A DNA stretch of 42,478 nt from Spirochaetota bacterium (lineage in GTDB: Bacteria; Spirochaetota; UBA4802; JAFGDQ01). The number at the start of each line of letters is the position of its first letter. Within the stretch, counting starts at the first letter, position 1. The notes under the pieces are model-generated. The model did not search any database, was not told the origin of the DNA, and saw nothing but the letters and a program-made list of their open reading frames with translations. The position numbers were made by a program, and so were the translations under genes. Below are positions 1 through 7,762 of the stretch, in pieces. The stretch spans positions 1 to 42,478 of the forward strand of contig JAFGSG010000019.1 of NCBI GenBank assembly GCA_016934735.1, written 5' to 3'.

Positions 1-50
1 AAAAAAAAAAAAATAGAAAGTAGTCATATAGCTATCTTTTTTATAGTTAA

Positions 51-92
51 AAAACATAACAGGCGGGACCAGCGTCCCGCATGTTATGTTTT
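51..92 (-). terminator. Rho-independent terminator of the beta-helix lipoprotein gene
   Basis: An inverted repeat pairs AAACATAAC with GTTATGTTT and CGGGAC with GTCCCG around a CAGC loop, with a small internal loop between the two stems. In minus-strand sense it is followed by a T-run. It lies about 95 nt past the stop of the gene ending at 186. The stretch 1-50 is AT-rich and begins with 13 A; I see no gene in it. Confidence 0.75.
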
Positions 93-185
93 AAAGAGGT
101 TATGCTTTTATCTGACTGACACACTGCATGGGGCTGCAACCCATTTGTTCCGCAGCATCCGCCGACATACAATTACAAGCCATTT

Positions 186-1289
186 TTAATAAGAATCGTG
201 AAAAATATTCCCCCATCCGAAATAAACACTGTTATAGTCATCGTAAATTCCAAGCCAGTCTCCGAATGCTCCGCTGCTGTATCCGTCGCCGTTAGTATCG
301 CCCTTGTGAGAATCGTCCCTGAACGATGTGAAGGCAACGCCGGCTCCTCCATGATTTCCGACAGATGCACCGCTCTGTAATATCAATCTGCTGTCTACTG
401 TAAATTTTATTACAACATTATTCCCAAGGGTTAAAGACGCTCCGGAGTTTATCCATAAGTCCCCGTCATCAATTACATATGCGACTTCGGTTTCAGCCCA
501 TGTTACACTGGTTGTGAAATTTACGCCCCAGTGCAGGAAAATGCCGTTATAAGTGTTTGTTGCTGTTCCGCTGTGAAAAGTATTTGAATCGTAAACGTTT
601 AGCACATGGCTAATTGAAAGCGGTAAAATGTTATCATAGAATGTGTTTCCTGTAATGACAGTGCCGGTCAGCGCATTGCTTGCATTCAGCGTGCCGTAGT
701 AAAAACTTCCGGAGTGTCCGCCGCGATTATGCGCGAATACGGAATTTGTCACTGTTGCTCTGGAATCATATATTTCAAGGACACTTAAATATGAACCACC
801 GCCGCCGTAATAGAATTCGCAGTAATTAAAAACAGAATTATCTGCCCCGTTTGTATTAATATAATACCAATTGCCCCTTGCAGGTGAAGTCGCCGATCCG
901 TCTCCGTTAGTATCTCCCCCGCGAGCGTCATCCCTGTACGAAGTAAATATGATAGGCCTGCATGCGTTGCCGTTTGCCAGTATTCTGCCTGAATAAGTAT
1001 CCAGCATCATGTATGGTCCGTTAACAGAATGAAATTTAATGATTACTCCGGGTTCTATTGTCAAAGTACTCTCTACATAAAAATCATATTTGTTGATAAC
1101 ATACAAATTACCATATGTCCATGTTGTGGATGTATCGACATCATCATTTACAAATATGACATTATAACTGGACAAAGGTTCCCCGCACACGTCGTCCGGA
1201 GGTGCTTCCTCATCTTCTCCCGGGCCGCAGGCGGTTATTGCAAACACCGTAATAAATGTAATTATGAATGAAGTGAAAATATTTTTCAT
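186..1289 (-). CDS. Secreted lipoprotein with right-handed beta-helix-like repeats
   Basis: A 367-residue lipoprotein. The start is fixed by GGAGG just upstream of ATG. The signal peptide ends in lipobox ITAC with Gly at +2, so the mature protein should be lipidated and placed in the envelope. The body alternates short beta-strand stretches ([20 protein letters not shown]), typical of parallel beta-helix proteins. Two copies of a motif of the form FTS(Y/F)RDD..GDTNGDG.......G(D/N)W occur at about residues 114-142 and 321-349; the D-x-NGDG part resembles a calcium-binding loop. The second copy lies only about 20 residues from the stop while the first is followed by over 150 residues, so the C-terminus may be shortened. 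The first 22 residues and the ribosome-binding region are almost identical to the next gene (1609-4089). Function is unknown; surface adhesion or polymer binding are only possibilities. Confidence 0.85.
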   Translation of the reverse strand: MKNIFTSFIITFITVFAITACGPGEDEEAPPDDVCGEPLSSYNVIFVNDDVDTSTTWTYGNLYVINKYDFYVESTLTIEPGVIIKFHSVNGPYMMLDTYSGRILANGNACRPIIFTSYRDDARGGDTNGDGSATSPARGNWYYINTNGADNSVFNYCEFYYGGGGSYLSVLEIYDSRATVTNSVFAHNRGGHSGSFYYGTLNASNALTGTVITGNTFYDNILPLSISHVLNVYDSNTFHSGTATNTYNGIFLHWGVNFTTSVTWAETEVAYVIDDGDLWINSGASLTLGNNVVIKFTVDSRLILQSGASVGNHGGAGVAFTSFRDDSHKGDTNGDGYSSGAFGDWLGIYDDYNSVYFGWGNIFHDSY

Positions 1290-1356
1290 AACATCCTCCG
1301 AAACGTTTTAAAAAATTTAAGGATATTCGGCTAATCTCTTTAAAATATCCTCTTCA

Positions 1357-1429
1357 TTAGCAAATCACACCGCCCACAGGGCGGGGACAAATTCCCAAGT
1401 AACTATAAAAAGCATTAAAACAGGCTTTT
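1357..1429 (-). repeat. Dispersed ~73-bp intergenic repeat, copy 1
   Basis: In minus-strand sense this begins AAAAGCCTGTTTTA, contains the GC hairpin CCGCCC-TGT-GGGCGG, and ends TTTGCTAA. Two more copies lie on the plus strand at 19157-19227 and 19626-19698, with a degenerate tail at 29751-29802. This copy sits inside the leader of the 186-1289 gene, between its promoter-like element and its start codon. A second possible stem (GGATATT with AATATCC, 1321-1350) lies between this copy and the gene. Confidence 0.7.
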
Positions 1430-1452
1430 AACAAATTAGTTTCTCAGAAGTG

Positions 1453-1488
1453 AGTTCTGATTTTGCTTAAATCGTCACAAAAAAATTT
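1453..1488 (-). promoter_or_regulatory. Bipartite ECF-type promoter-like element, copy A
   Basis: In minus-strand sense: a run of seven T, then GTGACGATT, exactly 12 nt, then GAACT. The same arrangement occurs five more times in this window, including ahead of the ECF sigma gene. If GTGAC is the -35 part and GAACT the -10 part, the start-to-start distance of 21 nt fits ECF promoters. Transcription would begin about 150 nt upstream of the 1289 start codon. This element and the repeat and hairpins beside it account for the gene-free stretch 1290-1608. Confidence 0.75.
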
Positions 1489-1501
1489 TAATTTTGCCTA
1501 T

Positions 1502-1543
1502 AAAGCACAACCGGCGGGCACTGCGGCCCGCCAGTTGTGCTTT
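1502..1543 (-). terminator. Strong hairpin terminator after the 826-residue lipoprotein gene
   Basis: AAAGCACAAC pairs with GTTGTGCTTT (10 bp). After one mismatch, GGCGGGC pairs with GCCCGCC around a 6-nt loop. It lies about 65 nt past the stop at 1609 and just upstream of the next promoter-like element, so it separates two transcription units. Confidence 0.75.
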
Positions 1544-1608
1544 TTGGAGGCATTGCTTTGCATTATCACATTAAAGCAGAAAGCCATATTTCCCTGCCCT
1601 GCCCGCTC

Positions 1609-4089
1609 TTAAAATCCCAGTTTAGCATAAATGTCTCTTATGTGCAGATCGGAAGCGTCTGTCTGCTGCCATATAGCGGAATATTTTGCACCGTTTGTGA
1701 TAATTAATGGATAATACGCATCGCTGTCGATATTTTCAATCAACACAGGTCCCGCCCATGAAGATCCGTTAAAAATATTAGCGTAAATATTATTATAATC
1801 AATGTCCTGCTGATACCAGGCAACACCGTAACCTGTGCCGTCCGAAGCCACACTGGGGCTGTACGTATACTCTGTAACTGCTTCGATCGTATTTTCTCCG
1901 GACCATGAAGACCCATCGTAAAAGTTCGCATAAATATTATAATTATAGCCGGAATCATACTGATACCACGCAGAGAGATACCCTGAACCGTTGGATGCAA
2001 TCGCGGGAGAGTTCGCATTTCCTGATCCGCTCTCGATCACAGACCCACCGCTCCATGCTGTACCGTTATAAATATTCGCGTAAATGCTTCTCACAGCTCC
2101 GTCATGCTGACGCCACACAGCGATATATCCCGATCCATTGGAAGAAAGCTTATGCCCTGCAAGGTATTCCGTTGAGGTTGCAATCTGTACTTCCGTGGCC
2201 CATGACGAGCCGTCATAGATATTTCCGTTAACATAGTTGTCTGATCCTTCAATTAGCCATGCTGCAGCGTATCCGCTGCCGTTTGATACAATTACCGTAT
2301 TATACATATAATCTCCGGAAAGAGTATTGATCTTTGTTTCCGTACCCCATGAAATACCGTTATATATGCTGGCAATAATATCATTTTCGCTGCTGACCGC
2401 GTTCCATTGCACCCATACTGCAGCAAATCCTGTTCCGTTGGAAATTATTGAAGGATCAAAAGCATATCCTGAGCCGGATTCAAGGGATGTCTCAGTTCCC
2501 CACGCGGAGCCGTCAAAAGTCCTTGCTGCTATTTCGCCGTTGGAAGAATAAACAGCCATAAAAGTAGTGCCACTTACAGCCAAAGCCGGGCTGTAAGCGC
2601 TGTTATAGGTTTCGGAATCCCCGGCAAGGACAACAGGAACACTCCATGTCCCGCCTGTGTTTACGGCAGCATAAACATAGGTATAACCGTTGTTATACTG
2701 CTGCCAGGCTGCGACTGTTTTGCCAGTGCTATCTGTTGCCATTGTATATTCGTCGCATGCTCCTTTATAAACATTAATTGCAAGAATCTTGTCTGCCGAC
2801 CATGCTGTCCCGTTATGTATGGATGCGAATATATTGCTGTTTCCGCTAACGTCTATTTGCTGCCATAATGCACAGTACCCAGTTTCTTTCCTTATCATAA
2901 GAGGAAAATCTGTCTTTCCGCTCCCGCTCTCAATAAGTTCTGCGGTTCCCCAGATGGTTCCGTTGTGAATATTCGCATATATGTTCCTTGCCAGACCATA
3001 ACTCTGATACCACGCGACAGCATAGTTTACACCGTTGGAGGCAATTGACGGATAACAGGCATATTCATCGCTGGTTTCAATTGAGGATTCGGTACTCCAT
3101 CCGGTTCCGTTATGAATGTTAGCAAAAATACTCCATCCTGTACCGTCGTACTGAAACCATGCTGCCCCGTATCCTGTACCATTGGAAGCTATTACAGGAT
3201 CTCCGGCGCCGTAAGGGCTTGTCTCTATTACATCCGCGCCGCTCCACATAGAACCGTCGTGAATATTTGCATAAATATTATAATTGCTTCCTGCACTCTG
3301 TGACCAGACTGCTGCATAGCCTGTACCATTTGATGCAACAGCAGGCGATTCCGCATTATAATTTGTCACTGAGTCGATAATTACTGCAGAACCCCAACCT
3401 GTTCCGTTATGAATATTCGCGTAAATACTATCCGCATTAGAGTCGTTCTGTATCCAGATTACACCATAGCCAGTGCTATTGGAAGCTATTGCAGGCGCGT
3501 TAATACTATAATCGTCGCCCGCGTCAATTTCCTCTGCCGAACCCCATGCGCCACCGTTGAAAATGTTCGCGTAAAGGCTGTAAACGCTGCCGTCCTGCTG
3601 CCGCCAGGCGGCGGCATAACCTGTACCATTTGAAGCTATTACAGCACTGGTTGAATAATCCGCCCCGGACTCCAGCTCAGTCTCAGCCCCCCAGTTCGTG
3701 CCGTCAAACGTCCGCGAATAAATATTTCCGTTTTTGCAGTAAACGGCCATAAAATTCGTGCCGTTTGTAGCCACGATAGCATTAAAGCAGTCAATGTCCA
3801 GTTCCTGCTCATCTGACCATATTGTGCCTGAATACACGGAATATAGCAGCCTGTAGTTCCAACCATTATATACATGCCACACAGCAAGCCCGGTACCTGC
3901 GCTATTAAAGACTGCCTTCTGGCCAGCATGCTGACCGGATGTGACACCGTTTACTTTAAGTTCAGTAGTTGTAGGCGGTGCAACCGGCCCGGTTTGTCCT
4001 CCGCTGCTGCTGCCTCCGCCGCCTCCGCAGGCGGTTATTGCAAACACCGTAATAAATGTAATTATGAATGACGTAAAAATATTTTTCAT
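1609..4089 (-). CDS. Large secreted lipoprotein made of about 15 repeats of ~48 residues
   Basis: An 826-residue lipoprotein with lipobox ITAC followed by a Gly/Ser-rich tether (CGGGGGSSSGG). After about residue 60 almost the whole chain is repeats of ~45-52 residues with the pattern YAAxWxQxDG..x(I/Y)YANIxNGTxW....xIExxxxYxxxPxIASNGTG. The W, YANI, NGTxW and ASNGTG positions recur throughout. Such repeats are likely propeller blades, as in BNR/sialidase-like folds; that is inference. A variant blade (FMAVY..NG.I..RTFDG..WG.ET.LESG) occurs twice, as repeats 2 and 10, suggesting that a block of about eight blades was duplicated, giving perhaps two propellers. The 5413-6675 gene on the same strand encodes the same repeat family. 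Substrate is unknown. RBS GGAGG and the first 22 residues match the neighbour at 186-1289. Confidence 0.85.
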   Translation of the reverse strand: MKNIFTSFIITFITVFAITACGGGGGSSSGGQTGPVAPPTTTELKVNGVTSGQHAGQKAVFNSAGTGLAVWHVYNGWNYRLLYSVYSGTIWSDEQELDIDCFNAIVATNGTNFMAVYCKNGNIYSRTFDGTNWGAETELESGADYSTSAVIASNGTGYAAAWRQQDGSVYSLYANIFNGGAWGSAEEIDAGDDYSINAPAIASNSTGYGVIWIQNDSNADSIYANIHNGTGWGSAVIIDSVTNYNAESPAVASNGTGYAAVWSQSAGSNYNIYANIHDGSMWSGADVIETSPYGAGDPVIASNGTGYGAAWFQYDGTGWSIFANIHNGTGWSTESSIETSDEYACYPSIASNGVNYAVAWYQSYGLARNIYANIHNGTIWGTAELIESGSGKTDFPLMIRKETGYCALWQQIDVSGNSNIFASIHNGTAWSADKILAINVYKGACDEYTMATDSTGKTVAAWQQYNNGYTYVYAAVNTGGTWSVPVVLAGDSETYNSAYSPALAVSGTTFMAVYSSNGEIAARTFDGSAWGTETSLESGSGYAFDPSIISNGTGFAAVWVQWNAVSSENDIIASIYNGISWGTETKINTLSGDYMYNTVIVSNGSGYAAAWLIEGSDNYVNGNIYDGSSWATEVQIATSTEYLAGHKLSSNGSGYIAVWRQHDGAVRSIYANIYNGTAWSGGSVIESGSGNANSPAIASNGSGYLSAWYQYDSGYNYNIYANFYDGSSWSGENTIEAVTEYTYSPSVASDGTGYGVAWYQQDIDYNNIYANIFNGSSWAGPVLIENIDSDAYYPLIITNGAKYSAIWQQTDASDLHIRDIYAKLGF

Positions 4090-4166
4090 AACATCCTCCG
4101 GATATTATTAAAAAATGTTTGCTGAATATTCAGATCAGAAAAAATTGTGCGTAAGCAAATATCAGC

Positions 4167-4195
4167 TTCCGCTTATACCCATGATACAAGCGGAA
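4167..4195 (-). promoter_or_regulatory. Conserved leader-RNA hairpin, copy 1
   Basis: In the mRNA sense, UUCCGCUUGUA and UAUAAGCGGAA form 11 pairs around a 7-nt loop UCAUGGG, followed directly by GCUGAUAU. The leader at 6753-6781 has the same 11-bp stem and 7-nt loop with pair-preserving changes. It lies about 80 nt upstream of the 4089 start. It could be a protein-binding or ligand-binding leader element; no known riboswitch class was recognised. Confidence 0.6.
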
Positions 4196-4305
4196 TTTTA
4201 GTTATTTGCAGGCAGTTATGCAGGCTTTTCTTTTTGTGAAGGTCTATCGCAATTAATATAATAAACCTGCATTAAAAAGTCGAGCATTTCTGCCTCTCAT
4301 AATTT

Positions 4306-4340
4306 AGTTATATTTTTGCGTTAATCGTCACAAAAAAATT
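4306..4340 (-). promoter_or_regulatory. Bipartite ECF-type promoter-like element, copy B
   Basis: Minus-strand sense: AATTTTTTTGTGACGATT, 12 nt, TAACT (the only copy with T in place of G in the downstream box). It drives the 1609-4089 gene through a leader of about 210 nt. The gene-free stretch 4090-4576 holds this element, the leader hairpin, a terminator and decayed LVIVD-gene sequence. Confidence 0.7.
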
Positions 4341-4356
4341 GCGTTTTTTAAAGAAC

Positions 4357-4374
4357 AAGGGGCTGCAGCCCCTT
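4357..4374 (-). terminator. Palindromic hairpin AAGGGGCTGCAGCCCCTT
   Basis: An 18-bp perfect palindrome lies downstream of the LVIVD pseudogene and just upstream of promoter-like element B. In minus-strand sense it is followed by TGTTCTTTAAA, a weak T-tail. A nearly identical but imperfect copy stands in the same place relative to element C (about 6941-6960), so the element and hairpin were probably duplicated together. Confidence 0.55.
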
Positions 4375-4576
4375 CTGTTATATTCGCGGAATTGCCAGTA
4401 TCAGTAACGGCCCTGCCGCAGGTAATGGCAGCCACATATACACAGCCAACACTTACTTCCATACTTCAATACCGGCCGCTAAACTCCAGGCAATAAAATT
4501 CCCTGCCTGCGCAGGAATGGGTACATTGATGCCTGCCGGAGTACTGCATTATCCGACAATTCAGAAACATCGATAA

Positions 4577-5297
4577 TCAAAATACACCGTAAGCATCGCC
4601 AGCCATTACGAAATGTCCTGCCTGCGTTGGATTCGCCGGATCGCTCACATCCGCTATCACCAGTCCATTTTGGTAATCAGCCATATAAGCATACTTGCCG
4701 CTAACAACGACTCCAAAGGCATAACTGTCGGTGTCCAAATGTCCGGCTTCTGTGATATTCGAAAGATCACTCACGTTGACAATTACCAGGCCGTTGCTGC
4801 GTTCAGCCACGTATGCGTACCCTCCGGGCGACAAACACGCCGCAGGCACTATCAGTTGAAGCAAAATGCCCTGCAGGATCAGGATCCGTAGGATCGCTCA
4901 CATCCACGATCACTAGTCCGTTGCCGCTGTCCGCAACATACGCATACCCGCCTGCAACGAACACGCCGCGGGCTTCGCCGTCAGTATCAAAATGCCCTGC
5001 CTCCGCCGGATACGCAGGATCGCTTACGTCTATTATCACCAGGCCGTTGGAGCCGTCAGCCATATACGCATAACTGCCTGAAACAAACACGCCGCGAGCA
5101 TCGCCGTCAGTATCACAATGCCCGGCCTGCACGGGATTCGCCGGATCGTTTACATCCACTATCACCAGGCCGTCGTTATAAGCGGCAAGGTATTTATACG
5201 GACTTGCTTCTGATCCCGACGAACTGTCATCGCTGCAGCTTCCAAGAAAAGCCGCAAAAAATATAAATATCAATAAAAACAAGATTGATTTCTTCAT
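4577..5297 (-). pseudogene. Frameshifted and truncated LVIVD-repeat lipoprotein gene
   Basis: The N-terminal part (from 5297) is a lipoprotein with lipobox GSC and repeats of the form GLVIVDVSDPxxPxxAGHxDTDGxARGVFVxGxYAYxAD, about 42 residues each (LVIVD family, beta-propeller-like). The frame is lost at a CCC run (coding strand, plus positions 4826-4828): with one C fewer the protein reads on as VAGGYAYVAE and continues for two more repeats down to 4577. There it stops at GVF, but another frame just beyond still reads LIIDVSEL, so a deletion seems to have removed part of a further repeat. The first lesion could be a sequencing error or slippage; the second makes real decay more likely. It lies 43 nt behind the 5341-6675 gene with no promoter-like element of its own, so it is probably the second gene of that unit. 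Confidence 0.75.
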
Positions 5298-5340
5298 CGG
5301 AATTTCCTTCCTTAATGTTCTTTATTAGGATATATTCTTT

Positions 5341-6675
5341 TTACTTATAAAAATAATTCGCCCAGATATTGTATCTCGTCCCGTCATCCTGTTCCCAAAC
5401 TGCGATCGCGTTCCCATCAGCGTTAATAGCTATTTGTGGATTTTGCGCATTTTCAGTACCTGTCTCAATAAGCACGGCCGTGCCCCAGCCTGAGCCGCTA
5501 ACATACTTGTTCGCCCATATATTGTCTTCCGTGCCGCCGACTTGCGCCCACACCGCGATTCCGTTCCCGGCCGCGTCTACGGCAATTTGAGGAGAATACA
5601 CTTTGCTGTCATTGTTATCAATTAGCTCTGCGCTTCCCCATGATCCCGAGGTGTTATCATATCTGTTTGCGTAAGCCCTGCAATTCCCGATATCCTGCCA
5701 CCATACGGCAATAGCGTTCCCATCCTGGTCAATCGCTATTTGTGGAGAATTCGCAAATCCATAGTTATCGGTTTCAATAAGCGATGCAGTTCCCCATAAG
5801 TTTGTGTTTTTAACATATCTGTTGGCGTATATGCTGTATTTTGAACCATCATCCTGAGACCATACAGCGATAGCGTTTCCATCGGCGTCTGAGGTAATCT
5901 GTGGGTTCATGGCATTTCCTGCGCTGTCTTCAACAGGCTTAACGCCTTCCCAGACCGAACCGTTGTACCGGTTAGCATAAATATTATCCGCCGCGCCGTC
6001 GGTCTGCGCCCATACAACGATTACATTATTTTCCGTGTCAATTATTGTTTGAGGATCGCTTGCCTGACCGGCACCAGAGTCAATAAGCCCGGCACCAGCC
6101 CAGCCGGAGCCTTTTGTGTATATGTTTGCATATATGTTAAATACACCGCTTTCATTCTGAATCCATACAGCTACCGCGTTCCCCTGCGGGTTGACTGCTA
6201 TTTGAGGCTCGCTGGCGTGACCTGTATTCATGTTTTCAATAAGCTCCGGTCCCGACCATGTGCCGGAAGATTTTATGAATATGTTCGCGTAAAGATTGTA
6301 ATGTGATACGATATCCTGCCTCCATACTGCTATCGCGCTGCCTTCAGAGTCCATACCTATCTGAGGGCTTTCAGCGTTTGCAGTGTCGCTGTCCTCTATA
6401 ACTTCAGGTGCTGTCCAGCCAGTGCCTTTAACATATCTCCGCGCTATCAGATCATAGAAGGAACCATTCCACTGCACCCATACTGCTATTGCGTTCCCTT
6501 CCGGATTCATAGCTATTTGAGGATTTTTCGCGTCGCCTGTATTGTCCGTTTCAATCAGCTCCGCGGTCTGCCAGCCTTTATGCCCCGAACTGCCGCCTCC
6601 CCCGCTGTCCCCGCATGCTGTAAACATGAACGCTGCCGCAAAAGTCAGCAGCAATGATCTGGATATTTTTTTCAT
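5341..6675 (-). CDS. Secreted lipoprotein with ~48-residue propeller-like repeats
   Basis: A 444-residue lipoprotein. I chose the ATG at 6675 because the in-frame TTG at 6687 lies within the GGAGG ribosome-binding site. Lipobox FTAC is followed by GDSGGGGSSG. About eight repeats follow, each of the form NIYANRYxxGSGW..A.LI(E/D)xxxxxAxxPQIAxDxxGNAIAVWxQxDG. Key positions (YAN, W, PQIA, GNAIAVW) match the repeats of the 1609-4089 protein, so the two are related by repeat type but differ in copy number and linkers. Eight blades would make about one propeller. The role is unknown; an envelope-exposed binding protein is likely. It is preceded by promoter-like element C and a structured leader. Confidence 0.85.
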   Translation of the reverse strand: MKKISRSLLLTFAAAFMFTACGDSGGGGSSGHKGWQTAELIETDNTGDAKNPQIAMNPEGNAIAVWVQWNGSFYDLIARRYVKGTGWTAPEVIEDSDTANAESPQIGMDSEGSAIAVWRQDIVSHYNLYANIFIKSSGTWSGPELIENMNTGHASEPQIAVNPQGNAVAVWIQNESGVFNIYANIYTKGSGWAGAGLIDSGAGQASDPQTIIDTENNVIVVWAQTDGAADNIYANRYNGSVWEGVKPVEDSAGNAMNPQITSDADGNAIAVWSQDDGSKYSIYANRYVKNTNLWGTASLIETDNYGFANSPQIAIDQDGNAIAVWWQDIGNCRAYANRYDNTSGSWGSAELIDNNDSKVYSPQIAVDAAGNGIAVWAQVGGTEDNIWANKYVSGSGWGTAVLIETGTENAQNPQIAINADGNAIAVWEQDDGTRYNIWANYFYK

Positions 6676-6752
6676 GATATCCTCCAAAACATATGAATAT
6701 TTTTTGCTGATAATTCAGAACTGAACAAAGAAGAAGTAATTAAGATATCAGC

Positions 6753-6781
6753 TTCCGCTTGTACCCACGATACAAGCAGAA
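6753..6781 (-). promoter_or_regulatory. Conserved leader-RNA hairpin, copy 2
   Basis: mRNA sense: UUCUGCUUGUA and UACAAGCGGAA form 11 pairs around the loop UCGUGGG, followed by GCUGAUAU. Compared with copy 1, a C-G pair is U-G here and a G-U pair is G-C. Both changes keep pairing, while six of the seven loop bases are kept. It lies about 80 nt upstream of the 6675 start. Confidence 0.6.
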
Positions 6782-6890
6782 AGTCAGCTATGTGAAGGCA
6801 GTCTTGTTGGTTTGTTCAATTATGCAGGCGTATCATAATAATATAATAAATCAAAATGGAAAAGACAAACTTTTCTGCCCTCCTATAGGC

Positions 6891-6925
6891 AGTTCTCTTT
6901 TCTTCCGAATCGTCACAAAAAAATT
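6891..6925 (-). promoter_or_regulatory. Bipartite ECF-type promoter-like element, copy C
   Basis: Minus-strand sense: AATTTTTTTGTGACGATT, 12 nt, GAACT. It precedes the 5341-6675 gene and its broken neighbour. Beyond the promoter the leader shares further blocks with the leader of the 4089 gene (GGCAGAAA, TTTATTATATTA, GCCTGCATAA). The gene-free stretch 6676-7024 holds this leader, the element and two hairpins. Confidence 0.75.
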
Positions 6926-6991
6926 GCGTTTTTTGCAGAACAAGGGGCTGCAGCACCTTGTCCTGTTTATCACGCGCCTGTAAAAGCAAAA

Positions 6992-7013
6992 CCGGCGTGA
7001 TTGCTCCCGCCGG
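6992..7013 (-). terminator. Terminator of the DUF1566 lipoprotein gene
   Basis: CCGGCG pairs with CGCCGG around a 10-nt loop and is followed in minus-strand sense by TTTTGCTTTT. It lies just past the stop at 7025. A second imperfect palindrome (about 6941-6960) follows before promoter-like element C. Confidence 0.7.
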
Positions 7014-7024
7014 AATTTTAAATA

Positions 7025-7609
7025 TCAGAAAGCACGTATAGGTCGTACATAATTCAGGCTGCTTTTCCCATCGTAAGCGGCGCCGTTCGTATCTAACGCA
7101 TAAGCACGTTCTCCATCACCGGATCGCTCGCTGGAACTCCAGTACAAAGCGTCGGCTTCAATTCCTCCTGCAACAGCGCGCTGCTCGAATAATTTTATAA
7201 GCTCATCCTGTGACGGCAAAAACCAGTCTGTCAATCCGCCGCCTGCGTAGTCTCTGCACATTTTTGCAGCACTTGCGTTATGTCCGGCCTGAGCTATAAT
7301 TGCGTTGCTGTTTGACAGCCCGGTCCCGATCGCAGTACCCTGCGCAGCTGAGCCTATCTCCGTTGCATCAATATTACTCCAGCTTGACGTCGGATCGACA
7401 GCTGTCCCGTTCCATCCGGATGGCGCAGCTTCCAGTCCATGCAGCCCTCCGTCCGTAATGTAAAAAACCCTCCCTACTCCGCTGGGGCCGGTATCCCCGG
7501 TCGCATAAATTACAGCAGGAGAAGAAGTATCATCACTGTTATCCCCGCAGGCTGTGAATGTAAATGCTGCGAACATTATCAGAAAAATAAGTAAATTGTT
7601 TTTTAACAT
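7025..7609 (-). CDS. Lipoprotein with DUF1566 (Lcl-type) domain
   Basis: A 194-residue lipoprotein with lipobox FTAC, then a domain of the DUF1566 type. The family signatures are visible: a central WFLPSQDEL (residues ~125-133), YWSSSE (~153-158) and the C-terminal YVRPIRAF. The domain occurs in surface proteins of several bacterial groups and is related to C-type-lectin-like folds; no function can be assigned. RBS AGGAG lies upstream of the ATG. It lacks the ECF-type element, and the 153-nt gap to the upstream gene holds a hairpin. It may have its own promoter or be read through from 7763-9493. Confidence 0.85.
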   Translation of the reverse strand: MLKNNLLIFLIMFAAFTFTACGDNSDDTSSPAVIYATGDTGPSGVGRVFYITDGGLHGLEAAPSGWNGTAVDPTSSWSNIDATEIGSAAQGTAIGTGLSNSNAIIAQAGHNASAAKMCRDYAGGGLTDWFLPSQDELIKLFEQRAVAGGIEADALYWSSSERSGDGERAYALDTNGAAYDGKSSLNYVRPIRAF

Positions 7610-7710
7610 GTTGTCTCCTTATAATATTTAATTACCTGGGGCATAATCCCCTTCAGCAACGGCTGATCGCCATGTTCTCTTTTAAAAATATAAAATCAAC
7701 ACAACACAAA

Positions 7711-7730
7711 CGGCGGTATTGCTCCCGCCG
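7711..7730 (-). terminator. Hairpin after the three-module lipoprotein gene
   Basis: CGGCGG pairs with CCGCCG around an 8-nt loop, about 33 nt past the stop at 7763. The T-tail in minus-strand sense (TTTGTGTTG) is weak, so read-through into the DUF1566 gene is possible. Its core resembles the hairpin at 6992-7013. Confidence 0.5.
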
Positions 7731-7762
7731 GTTAAGACTCATAAACACTCAGTTATTATTCA

